Assembly (NCBI RefSeq): GCF_017526105.1
Contig: NZ_CP071839.1
Location: 1,550,001 to 1,614,000, forward strand
Origin: Streptomyces cyanogenus
GTDB lineage: Bacteria > Actinomycetota > Actinomycetes > Streptomycetales > Streptomycetaceae
Direction: 5' to 3'
Length of the DNA stretch: 64,000 nucleotides
In this document: piece after piece, positions 1 to 7,558 of the stretch
Layout: the number at the start of each line of letters is the position of its first letter
Numbering within the stretch: position 1 is the stretch's first letter
The notes under the pieces: generated by a model
Seen by the model: only the letters and a program-made list of their open reading frames with translations
Database searches by the model: none
Told to the model about the DNA's origin: nothing
Position numbers and translations under genes: made by a program

Positions 1-922
1 TCGAGACGTACACATCGCCCTGGGCGGTGGCGGCCCTCAGCGCGGGCACGCCGTCGACACTCACGGGCGTGGCCTCGGGGTCCGGCAGGGTCGTGCTCGC
101 GCTGTCGACCGCTTTGAGCAGTGCGTTCGCCAGCGTCGTGGGGCTCATTCCGGCGCGGGGTGTCGCACCGCTCGCGGCATCGGCCTTCGCGGCCCCGGCC
201 ACCCACCTGCCCGCGAGATCCGTCCGGCCGTCCGCACCACCGAGAGCGGCGGGCAGGGGGTCGGGCATCTTGACGTAGGTGGTCCCGCCCACGGTCAGCG
301 TCTGGACACGGGTCCCGGCGTACGGTGCCTCGCCGAGCGCCTCACCGGTGGTGGTGACCCGTGCCTCCGTCCAGCCGGCCCCGTCGGTCGCCGTGCGGTA
401 CCGCACGCCCTGCTGGAGGGCCAGGTCCACCAGGGCGGTGGCGAACGGCGCCCGGCGATCGGTGGGCGACGTCCCGGAGCCGCGCCAGGTCAGCAGTGCC
501 GCAACGAGGGCGGCGACCGCGGCGAACGCCACGAGCACGACCCAGCGGCCGGTGCCGTGCGTGAGCACGGTGGCCACGGAGGTGCCGGTCCCGTACCCCG
601 GCCGGTGCGATGGTCCGGGTGGCGGTCCCGGGGCCGGTCCGGGCCCCGGCGACAGCGGTGGTGCGGACTGCGGCGCCGCCGGACCGGACCACGTCGATCC
701 CCTCGTCCCGGCCGGAGGCGGCGGTCCACCCGTGCCCGGTGGAGACTTCGCACCCGTGGCGGCCCCGGTCGGCCCGCCTCGACCGGCAGCTCCGCCTGCT
801 CCGGACCGGGTGGGTGGCAGCGGCACGGGCCGCCCCTGGGGCGGTGGCACGGCGCGGGGTGTCTGCTGCCAGGTGGGCAGCTTCGGCCCGTCGGATTCGT
901 TGCTCCAGGAGTGATTCCCCAC
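1..922 (-). CDS. Proline-rich, single-span membrane protein (truncated by window edge)
   Basis: The reading frame stays open from a GTG at 922 down to base 1, so the C-terminus is missing. About 307 residues are visible. Residues 1-125 are low-complexity Pro/Gly/Ala-rich sequence, probably a cytoplasmic linker. One hydrophobic helix spans about 127-145 and is followed by an extracytoplasmic segment rich in Thr/Gly/Ala. There are no Cys or catalytic motifs, and I do not recognise a named family. It is divergent from the vWA gene, with 140 bp between the start codons, so the two may share a control region. The start is inferred: GTG is the most upstream start in this frame with coding-like sequence after it. 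Confidence 0.7.
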   Translation of the reverse strand, partial: MGNHSWSNESDGPKLPTWQQTPRAVPPPQGRPVPLPPTRSGAGGAAGRGGPTGAATGAKSPPGTGGPPPPAGTRGSTWSGPAAPQSAPPLSPGPGPAPGPPPGPSHRPGYGTGTSVATVLTHGTGRWVVLVAFAAVAALVAALLTWRGSGTSPTDRRAPFATALVDLALQQGVRYRTATDGAGWTEARVTTTGEALGEAPYAGTRVQTLTVGGTTYVKMPDPLPAALGGADGRTDLAGRWVAGAAKADAASGATPRAGMSPTTLANALLKAVDSASTTLPDPEATPVSVDGVPALRAATAQGDVYVS

Positions 923-1062
923 CGAAACTCCACCCCGTATCGCTAGCCTATGCACCCATCGCCGGAACATACTTCAACTCGCGTGGTACTTATAGGAGTT
1001 CACCCAACCCGACACACTTCCGGCACCGCACGGCACACCACACAACGGGGAGACCGAACCCA

Positions 1063-1743
1063 ATGGCGGAGACCAGGGGCGTACTGCTGCCGGCCTATGT
1101 GCTGGCCGACGAGTCGCAGTCGATGGGACCGTACCGGCAGGACTTGTCGAATGGCCTGGTGTCGTTGTGCGAAGGCCTTCGGGCGGAGCCGATGATCGCG
1201 GCCAAGCTCCGGCTGGCCGTGCTCGGGTTCTCCGATGACGTGCAGGTGCGCCTCGCGGTGGCCGACATGCGTACCGAGACCAGCCTGCCCCGGGTCAGCA
1301 TCCGGGGCCTGACCAACTACGAAGCGGTGTTCGACGATCTGCTGGACCGGATTCCGTCCGACGTCCAGTGGCTGCGCGGTGAAGGGTACAAGGTGCACCG
1401 TCCGGTGGTGTTCTTCCTGAGCGACGGGCAGCCCACCGACGGTGGGGCCTGGCGTCAGCCCCATGCCAGGCTGACGGACCGGGCCACCACGCCGGCCGCA
1501 CCGAACATCGTGGCCTGCGGCATCGGCGATGCCCAGGCGCACACGATGGTCGAGGTCGCGACGCGCGAGGAGTTCGCCTTCGTCGCCAAGCCGGGGACCG
1601 ACATCGGCCGTGCCATCGCCGAGTTCTTCCATGCGCTCACCGCGAGCCTGGTCGCCTCGGGACAGGCACTGAACTCGGGCAGTCCGCAGCTGGTGGTGAA
1701 CCGGCCGGACCAGTTCACCATGGCGATCGACGAGGTGGGCTAG
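1063..1743 (+). CDS. vWA-domain protein, TerY-like
   Basis: A 226-aa protein made almost entirely of one von Willebrand factor A domain. The metal-ion-dependent adhesion site is visible: DESQS at residues 16-20 fits the DxSxS pattern, a Thr lies in GLTNY, and SDGQPTD supplies the distal Asp. TerY-type vWA proteins are cytosolic metal-binding scaffolds encoded beside a PP2C phosphatase and a protein kinase, which is the arrangement here. ATG at 1063 is preceded by GGGGAGA at about 10 nt. The frame stays open much further upstream, but that part is not coding-like. The stop codon overlaps the next start by one base, so translation is probably coupled. The tellurite-resistance label comes from the family; resistance itself is not shown. 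Confidence 0.9.
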   Translation: MAETRGVLLPAYVLADESQSMGPYRQDLSNGLVSLCEGLRAEPMIAAKLRLAVLGFSDDVQVRLAVADMRTETSLPRVSIRGLTNYEAVFDDLLDRIPSDVQWLRGEGYKVHRPVVFFLSDGQPTDGGAWRQPHARLTDRATTPAAPNIVACGIGDAQAHTMVEVATREEFAFVAKPGTDIGRAIAEFFHALTASLVASGQALNSGSPQLVVNRPDQFTMAIDEVG

Positions 1744-2690
1744 TGAGGTTCGCGAGCGGCGGCGAGCCCGCGGCATCGGGGGTCGCTCCCGTGGCCGCGC
1801 CGGGGCCCGCGCCCTGGCAACGGGTCGCGGTGGGGGTGCCCGGCCCCGAGTTCGAGGCACGGCCGCCCGGCCAGTACGACTTCGACTTTCCCGACACCGA
1901 ATGTGACGGTTGGTCAACCGACCTGTTGTCACTGCGCTTTGCCTCGGTGCGTGGCGCCAAACACCGGTACTACCGCCAGCCGCGACAGGATGCCGCGCGT
2001 GCCGCGGTGCACGGGCCCACGGGCCATGTCGTCTTCGCAGTGGCCGACGGCGTCTCCAGTGCCGCGAACTCCGAGCTCGGCGCCGTCGAGGCATGCCGGG
2101 CCTCCATCGAAATGCTGCTCCACCAGCTCTCGCAGGACGACAGCGGCTTGTCCTTTCAGGATGTGGCCCGCCATGCCGCCGAGCGACTGCGGCAGCTCGC
2201 CCAGTGGCGTCTGAACGGCAAGGAGCCCGAGCCGAGCGAGGTGGCGGGCCTGTACGCGACGACGCTCGTAGCCGGCGTGGTGCGCGCCCATCCTGCGGGG
2301 CCCGTGACCGAGGTCTTCCGTATCGGGGACTCGGGAGCCTGGGTCCTGGACCCACCCAGCTCGCGGTATCAGCCGCTGTTCGGCTCGAAGACCGCCTCCG
2401 ATGCGCTGGTGGTGTCGAACGAGGTGACGCCGCTGCCCCATGTCCCCGATGCGCTGGAACACACCAGCGCAACTCTGGACTCCGGTCAGGTGCTGCTGAT
2501 CGGCACGGACGGTTTCGGGGATCCGCTCGGCGACGGTGACGGCCAGGTCGGTGCTCTGTTCGCCCGCCATCTCGCCTCCCCGCCGCCCACGCTGTGGCTG
2601 GCACACCTGCTGGACTTCTCCCGGGAGACCTTCGACGACGACCGCACCCTGCTGGCCGTCTGGCCACGCGCCGCGACGGAGCCACGATGA
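1743..2690 (+). CDS. PP2C-family Ser/Thr phosphatase
   Basis: A 315-aa protein. After a Pro/Ala-rich N-terminus of about 40 residues come the PP2C metal-binding signatures: VADGVSS near residues 100-106, RIGDSGAW mid-protein, and IGTDGFGD near residue 258. These acidic residues bind Mn/Mg in PP2C enzymes. It probably dephosphorylates the product or substrates of the kinase gene that follows. GTG at 1743 overlaps the vWA stop, and the TGA at 2688-2690 overlaps the kinase ATG, so the three genes form one tightly coupled operon. No membrane segment is seen, so it should be cytosolic. Confidence 0.9.
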   Translation: MRFASGGEPAASGVAPVAAPGPAPWQRVAVGVPGPEFEARPPGQYDFDFPDTECDGWSTDLLSLRFASVRGAKHRYYRQPRQDAARAAVHGPTGHVVFAVADGVSSAANSELGAVEACRASIEMLLHQLSQDDSGLSFQDVARHAAERLRQLAQWRLNGKEPEPSEVAGLYATTLVAGVVRAHPAGPVTEVFRIGDSGAWVLDPPSSRYQPLFGSKTASDALVVSNEVTPLPHVPDALEHTSATLDSGQVLLIGTDGFGDPLGDGDGQVGALFARHLASPPPTLWLAHLLDFSRETFDDDRTLLAVWPRAATEPR

Positions 2691-4414
2691 CCCCCAAGCC
2701 GTTACCGGTGGTCGAACGCGGCACGCTCGCCCTGGGGCGCCAGTTGGGCCAAGGCGGCCAGGGCACGGTCCATCAGGTGACCAACAAGAAGATCAACGAG
2801 GCCGAGAACGGCGGCTGGGACGTGGCCTACAAGGAATACGCCACCGCCGTGCTGCCCGACCTCGACGCGGCCGCACTCGCATCGCAGGTGGGCCTGCTCG
2901 GCGAGTTGAGCGCCGATGAGGGCCGGTGGCTGTGCGACAGGACCGCCTGGCCCGCGGCGGTGGTCGAACGACAGGGCCAGGCCTGCGGTTTCCTCATGCG
3001 TGCCGTGCCCGACCCCTTCCGCTTCGCCTTCCGGAGCCTGGCCGGCACGTCCACCGGAACCAAGCGCCTGGCCAACCTGGAATACCTGCTCAACGACGAT
3101 GCGTACGTCGCAGGGATCGGCCTGACCATCAGCGAACGCGACCGGCTGGAGATCCTGGCCGACCTGGCGGCCACCCTCACGCACCTGCACCGCCTCGGCA
3201 TCACGGTCGGCGACCTCTCACCCAAGAACCTGCTCTTCACCACAGCCCCCCAGCCTCAGTGCTTCCTCATCGACTGTGACGCCATGCGCGTGCGGGGCGC
3301 CACCGTGCTGCCCCAGGCCGAGACACCCGACTGGCAGGTCCTCGCAGGCGAGGAGAAGGCCACCCGCGCCAGTGACGTGTACAAGCTCGCGCTGCTCGCC
3401 ATCCGGCTCTTCGCCCGCGATCAGACCACCACCGACCCCGCCGCCCTGACCGCGCTCAGCCCGGCACTCGGCGACCTCGCCCGCGCCGGCCTCAACCCCG
3501 ACGCGGCCCGCAGACCGACCCCGGCCGCATGGACCGAGCAACTCCGCGCGGCCGCCCCCACCGCGTCGACCGTCCCGGCCAAGGCGCCTGGTGTCCGAGG
3601 CAGGGCCCACCACGGGCCCCGGACATCCTCACCCGGCAGCCCCGGCGGAGGGAGCCCGACGGGGTCCGTGCGGGGTCCGGCGGGAAACCCCACCGGTGTC
3701 AACGGATCCGTGCTCACGGGACTCGCTGCCGTTGTCGCCGTGATCGTGATCATCGTCGCGTTCGTGGCCACGCACTCGGACGGCGGTTCCAGCTCCGCGT
3801 CGAACAGTTCACCCCAGCCCACCGTCTCCTGGGACGACACCAGCGAGACGTCGGAGGACCCGAGCGTCGGCTCCTACGGCGACGCGAGCAGCAGCGACAG
3901 TGGCGGCGCGGCGGCGGCCGACCCCAGCACCACTCCCCCCAGCGCGGAGGACCTGGCATTCAGCGAGGTTTCCCGCGGCGACTGCCTCAGTGACTACTAC
4001 CAGGACGGGTCCTGGTCCTCCTCGACGCCGACGACGACCAGTTGCTCCGACACCGACGCCTACTTCCGTGTCACGTCGATCGAGGACGGCACCTGCACCT
4101 CCGACGACATGACCTGGTACCACAGCAACAGCGACTACTCCGACACCAATCTCTGTCTCGATCGCAACTACGTGACCGGCCAGTGCATGTTCGCAGAGGC
4201 CGACGGCGAGAAGCTCTCGATGTACTTCAACGCCACCACTCCCTGCGACGCCAACATCCCCGACAAGTACCAGTACACCGTCCGGCTCACGAACGTGTTC
4301 CCCGGCGGCGCTCCCGACGACGCCTGCGGGAACGACCGCCTCTGGAAACCCGGCGACGGAACCGTGCTGTGCGGGAAGGCCATCTGGAAGAAGCACGGCC
4401 TTCGCGACATGTAG
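2687..4414 (+). CDS. Transmembrane Ser/Thr protein kinase with Cys-rich sensor domain
   Basis: A 575-aa protein. The kinase domain occupies residues 12-290: glycine loop LGQGGQGTV near 20-28, VAYK with Lys49, catalytic loop GDLSPKN (Asp176, Asn181), and a metal-binding IDCDAM segment where classical kinases have DFG. A Pro/Gly/Ser linker leads to one transmembrane helix at about 343-362. The roughly 210-residue exterior part is Ser/Thr/Asp-rich with eight Cys, so disulfides are likely. There are no PASTA repeats, unlike PknB. The variant HRD and DFG motifs resemble the atypical kinases of vWA-PP2C-kinase triads. ATG at 2687 overlaps the phosphatase stop as ATGA. The gene converges with the small-protein gene, with 21 bp between the stops. 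Confidence 0.9.
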   Translation: MTPKPLPVVERGTLALGRQLGQGGQGTVHQVTNKKINEAENGGWDVAYKEYATAVLPDLDAAALASQVGLLGELSADEGRWLCDRTAWPAAVVERQGQACGFLMRAVPDPFRFAFRSLAGTSTGTKRLANLEYLLNDDAYVAGIGLTISERDRLEILADLAATLTHLHRLGITVGDLSPKNLLFTTAPQPQCFLIDCDAMRVRGATVLPQAETPDWQVLAGEEKATRASDVYKLALLAIRLFARDQTTTDPAALTALSPALGDLARAGLNPDAARRPTPAAWTEQLRAAAPTASTVPAKAPGVRGRAHHGPRTSSPGSPGGGSPTGSVRGPAGNPTGVNGSVLTGLAAVVAVIVIIVAFVATHSDGGSSSASNSSPQPTVSWDDTSETSEDPSVGSYGDASSSDSGGAAAADPSTTPPSAEDLAFSEVSRGDCLSDYYQDGSWSSSTPTTTSCSDTDAYFRVTSIEDGTCTSDDMTWYHSNSDYSDTNLCLDRNYVTGQCMFAEADGEKLSMYFNATTPCDANIPDKYQYTVRLTNVFPGGAPDDACGNDRLWKPGDGTVLCGKAIWKKHGLRDM

Positions 4415-4435
4415 GCCACACTCGGGCCGGCCCGG

Positions 4436-4807
4436 CTACAACCTGTGGATGGCCTGCTGGATCGTCGTGGCCAGGGAGGTCAGCGCCGTGACCCCCGGCA
4501 CCGCGTCCACGAGTGCCCGCGAGAACAGCTTCAGCTTGCCCACACGCGGTGCCTCCGAGTCGAGTTCCTCGCGCGCGTCCTGTGCGGCCTCGATCAGGTC
4601 GGCGGAGCCGGGATGCTCGGACCGGCGCAGCTCCTCGATCAGTTGGGCGAGCAGGTCGCCGATCTCCTGAGGCGTGAGCCTCCGGTCCTCCTCGGACCGT
4701 GCGGGGCCACTGTCCCGGACGTCGGCCTTCGCGTTCGCGCCGCTGGCGACGGCGTTCCCGGCGACATGTGAACCGCCGGTCGCGGTGATCCCGTAATTGC
4801 TGTTCAT
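4436..4807 (-). CDS. Small helical protein with N-terminal ATGG motif
   Basis: A 123-aa protein of unrecognised family. Residues 4-23 form a Gly/Ala/Ser/Asn-rich motif with the cores GITATGG and GNAVASG, alternating small polar and hydrophobic residues. A near copy lies at the C-terminus of the product of the upstream gene. Residues from about 43 to 123 are charged and predicted helical (for example IGDLLAQLIEELRR), ending in a more hydrophobic helix. There is no signal peptide. GGAGG lies 6 nt before the ATG, so the start is firm. It sits 49 bp downstream of the zinc-ribbon membrane gene, evidently in the same operon, and converges on the kinase operon. A role as effector or adaptor recruited through the shared motif is inference only. 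Confidence 0.8.
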   Translation of the reverse strand: MNSNYGITATGGSHVAGNAVASGANAKADVRDSGPARSEEDRRLTPQEIGDLLAQLIEELRRSEHPGSADLIEAAQDAREELDSEAPRVGKLKLFSRALVDAVPGVTALTSLATTIQQAIHRL

Positions 4808-4856
4808 TCCGTTCCTCCATACCTTCTCTTCCGGGGCGCCCGCACCTGTCCTGACA

Positions 4857-6446
4857 TCAGTCCGTGTTCACCAGCGGGATCTTGTTGAGCAGACGCATGG
4901 AGATGCGAGAGTGCGTTCCCGAGGCGATCGAGTTGGACGCCACCTGCGCCCCGCCCGTCGCGATGATGCCGTTGTTGACGATCAACTGCTGGCGCTGGAC
5001 CAGTTCGCTCACGTCGATGCCTCGCGCCTCGGCGAATTCGATGAGCGCGTCCAGGGCACGTCTCTCGATCATCTTGAGGGCGAGGCCGCTGTCGGTCTTC
5101 TGGAAGTGGCGCTGATGACGGGTCGTGGCGGCCTGCTGACGCACGCCCCACCGTGCTCCGTAGTCGAACCGGCGCAGCGAGGTGATCTGCTTGTTCTGCC
5201 GCCGCACGCGCCACGTGATCCAATAGTCGGGGGAGAAGCCCGTGACCGCGCGTACCGGTGACGCCAGCAGGACGAACAGGGTGCTGGCCAGGGTCGCCGA
5301 CAGCAGCTTCCCCACCTCGCGCAGGGAGGGCCGGGGCATGAGGGTGTCGATGATCCGGTAGCGGTCGTCCAGGGGGAACAACACCGTCTGAGCCGCTTCC
5401 ACGCACAAGTTGGAGTCGGACCGGACGAAACGGAGGAAGAGCGAGGTGACCAGTTCACCGCCCCAGCCCGTGGAGTGCACGGCCAGATAGGGGCGGGCGC
5501 CTTCTTCGGGCGCACGCTTCAACTGATCCATCTGGGCCCGACCCACCCGTGGCACGGGCCTGCCGAGTGGGTCGGCAAGGAATCGGGGATCCCCCAGGAC
5601 CGTCGATCCCTCGACGAAGAGCCGTTCCTCGATCTCCAGACAGGGCAGGGCCAGCGTGCCGAGGCGCCTGGCGACCTGGTCGTAGAGCTCCGTCACGTCG
5701 AAGTCCTGCGGAGTGCCTCCCAGTGGGCCCGGGGCAGTGACGTCGAATGTCAGGGACCATGTGTCGAGAGGGACCCCGTAACCGACGAAGGGGGAATAGC
5801 CGCTGTACACCGTGGTGTTTCCGCCGGCGTACGCACTGATCTGAGCGAGCCGGGTCGCGATGCCGGCGTTGCGCGGCGGGGGCGCGGCCGCCGGGTCGAA
5901 CCGGTTCGGACGCAGACTCTGCAGGTGGCTGCCGTATCGGGTCGACAGTTCGAAGGCCAACACGGTCATCCAGGCCAGGAACAGCACCAGCATGGTGACC
6001 CCGGAGTCGTAGGCCCAAAAGAAGAAGAGCAGGGCGAGCACACACAGCGGGGTGAGCAGGAGGTCCCGCTGGTGGCGGCGCGCGTTGGCAGCGTAGGCGT
6101 GGCGGAGCACCACGGACACATCGCATGCCGGGGCCGCCCCCACCCCCAGGTGGGGTTCCGCGGCGATCTGCTTGATGAGCAGCTCGGCATACGCGCGATC
6201 CAGGTACGCGGCCGCGCACAGATATCTGGTGACGTCCTGGCCGCCGCCCCACCGGATCGCGGGGATCTGATGCTGTCCGCCGCCCCACGTGGTGGGTCCC
6301 GGAGCCGCGAGCGGCGCGGCGGCAGGCGGCTTGGTCCGCACGGCGGCCGGCTGCGGGGCGTTCAGGGGCGTACCGCACGCGCCGCAGCGCGTGGACCATG
6401 TCGCTGTGCCCCGACCGCATCCGGGGCATGCCGTCGTATGCGTCAT
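4857..6446 (-). CDS. Zinc-ribbon membrane protein with C-terminal ATGG motif
   Basis: A 529-aa protein of unknown family. Two CxxC pairs (CPGC at 7-10 and CGAC at 21-24) make an N-terminal zinc ribbon, followed by a Pro/Ala linker. Hydrophobic helices lie at about 130-145 and 149-167, with a probable third at 380-400. The region between (about 200-375) looks folded. A helical stretch at 455-487 precedes the motif at 491-510 (cores NNGIIATGG and SNSIASG), matching the N-terminus of the next gene's product. ATG at 6446 is chosen because GGGGGAG lies directly before it; an upstream ATG would place that site inside the gene. It is probably a membrane sensor or adaptor tied to the adjacent phospho-signalling triad, by inference from location. 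Confidence 0.8.
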   Translation of the reverse strand: MTHTTACPGCGRGTATWSTRCGACGTPLNAPQPAAVRTKPPAAAPLAAPGPTTWGGGQHQIPAIRWGGGQDVTRYLCAAAYLDRAYAELLIKQIAAEPHLGVGAAPACDVSVVLRHAYAANARRHQRDLLLTPLCVLALLFFFWAYDSGVTMLVLFLAWMTVLAFELSTRYGSHLQSLRPNRFDPAAAPPPRNAGIATRLAQISAYAGGNTTVYSGYSPFVGYGVPLDTWSLTFDVTAPGPLGGTPQDFDVTELYDQVARRLGTLALPCLEIEERLFVEGSTVLGDPRFLADPLGRPVPRVGRAQMDQLKRAPEEGARPYLAVHSTGWGGELVTSLFLRFVRSDSNLCVEAAQTVLFPLDDRYRIIDTLMPRPSLREVGKLLSATLASTLFVLLASPVRAVTGFSPDYWITWRVRRQNKQITSLRRFDYGARWGVRQQAATTRHQRHFQKTDSGLALKMIERRALDALIEFAEARGIDVSELVQRQQLIVNNGIIATGGAQVASNSIASGTHSRISMRLLNKIPLVNTD

Positions 6447-6690
6447 CGCTCCCCCGTCCATAGACGACCCACGACAGTACGGTGCACCACACATACAGCA
6501 CGGCGGTGTCGACATCGTCGCCTAACGCAATTCCGTTACAGAGCAGGCGTGTTGCGCATGTGCTCCACCCGGATCGGCCCTCGGACGCCTCCGCCACCGC
6601 AACCGCCGCGCGATCCCCACGCTGACCATCCATCAGCTGATGCGGCACCGGGCCAGCATGAGACCGGCCGAACATGGTTACAGATGAGCA

Positions 6691-6722
6691 CAGGTACCCC
6701 GAGCCCATGCCCTGGGTACCTG
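6691..6722. promoter_or_regulatory. 9-bp inverted repeat upstream of acyltransferase gene
   Basis: CAGGTACCC at 6691-6699 and GGGTACCTG at 6714-6722 are perfect reverse complements around a 14-nt centre. There is no T-run, so a terminator is unlikely; a regulator-binding site or leader stem is more plausible. It lies in the 331-bp gap 6447-6777, which holds no gene. Confidence 0.5.
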
Positions 6723-6743
6723 TCTGACCTGGGGCGATACCGG

Positions 6744-6765
6744 TTCTCACGGGACCCGGTGAGAA
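6744..6765 (+). promoter_or_regulatory. Leader hairpin touching the acyltransferase ribosome-binding site
   Basis: TTCTCAC at 6744-6750 pairs perfectly with GTGAGAA at 6759-6765 across an 8-nt loop. The right arm runs directly into the Shine-Dalgarno region AGAAGAGGAG that serves the GTG at 6778. Folding could limit ribosome access. Only the pairing is seen; regulation is inferred. Confidence 0.45.
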
Positions 6766-6777
6766 GAGGAGCGAGCC

Positions 6778-7500
6778 GTGTTCTACTACCTGCTCAAGTA
6801 CGTCTTCCTGGGTCCGCTGCTCAGACTGGTCTTCCGTCCGCGGATCGAAGGCCTGGAGCACGTGCCCGCGTCGGGGCCGGCGATCATCGCCGGGAACCAC
6901 CTGTCCTTCTCCGACCACTTCCTGATGCCGGCGATCCTCAAGCGCCGCATCACCTTCCTCGCCAAGGCGGAGTACTTCACCGGGCCGGGGGTGAAGGGCC
7001 GGCTCACCGCGTTCTTCTTCCGCAGCGCCGGGCAGATCCCGGTGGACCGTTCGGGCAAGGAGGCGGGACAGGCCGCGATCCGCGAGGGCCTCGGAGTACT
7101 GCGCAAGGGTGAACTGCTCGGCATCTATCCGGAGGGCACCCGTTCGCACGACGGCAGGCTGTACAAGGGCAAGGTCGGGGTCGCCGTGATGGCCCTCAAG
7201 GCGGGGGTGCCGGTGGTGCCCTGCGCGATGATCGGCACGTTCGAGGCGCAGCCGCCCGGGAAGGTCGTCCCCAGGATCCGCCCGGTGACCATCCGCTTCG
7301 GCGCGCCCCTGGACTTCTCCCGCTACGCCGGCTTGGAGAACGAGAAGGCCGTGCTGCGGGCGGTCACCGACGAGATCGTCTACGCGATCCTGACGCTGTC
7401 CGGGCAGGAGTACGTCGACGAGTACGCGGCGGTGGTCAAGGAACGGCAGGTGGCGGAGCAGAACGCGAAGCGCAGGTTCCCGCGGGCGCCACTCGTCTGA
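6778..7500 (+). CDS. 1-acyl-sn-glycerol-3-phosphate acyltransferase (PlsC family)
   Basis: A 240-aa protein, the usual PlsC length. The acyltransferase block I motif NHLSFSD (NHx4D, near residues 40-46) carries the catalytic His/Asp. The substrate-binding motif PEGTRS follows mid-protein, and VPVVPCAMIG is a typical block IV. A hydrophobic N-terminus (YYLLKYVFLGPLL) suggests membrane attachment. It transfers an acyl chain to lysophosphatidate or a related acceptor during phospholipid synthesis. The GTG start follows GAAGAGGAG. It appears monocistronic, with the epimerase gene 58 bp on having its own promoter-like sequence. The specific acyl acceptor cannot be told from sequence. Confidence 0.92.
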   Translation: MFYYLLKYVFLGPLLRLVFRPRIEGLEHVPASGPAIIAGNHLSFSDHFLMPAILKRRITFLAKAEYFTGPGVKGRLTAFFFRSAGQIPVDRSGKEAGQAAIREGLGVLRKGELLGIYPEGTRSHDGRLYKGKVGVAVMALKAGVPVVPCAMIGTFEAQPPGKVVPRIRPVTIRFGAPLDFSRYAGLENEKAVLRAVTDEIVYAILTLSGQEYVDEYAAVVKERQVAEQNAKRRFPRAPLV

Positions 7501-7546
7501 CCTCTGCCGTCGGCAGAAGGAAGACGTCACGGCGGAGCCCGGTGCC

Positions 7547-7552
7547 TAGGCT
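7547..7552 (+). promoter_or_regulatory. Probable -10 box of a leaderless promoter (epimerase gene)
   Basis: TAGGCT ends 6 nt before the ATG at 7559, the spacing expected if transcription begins at or next to the start codon. There is no Shine-Dalgarno sequence. No clear -35 box is seen. Confidence 0.4.
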
Positions 7553-7558
7553 CGCCGC

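Noticed and set aside
4415..4435. Terminator between the convergent kinase and small-protein genes
   Set aside because: There is a 12-bp palindrome CGGGCCGGCCCG, but it has no room for a loop, so a hairpin is doubtful.
6691..6722. Rho-independent terminator
   Set aside because: The arms are perfect but the loop is 14 nt and no T-run follows on either strand; an operator is more likely.
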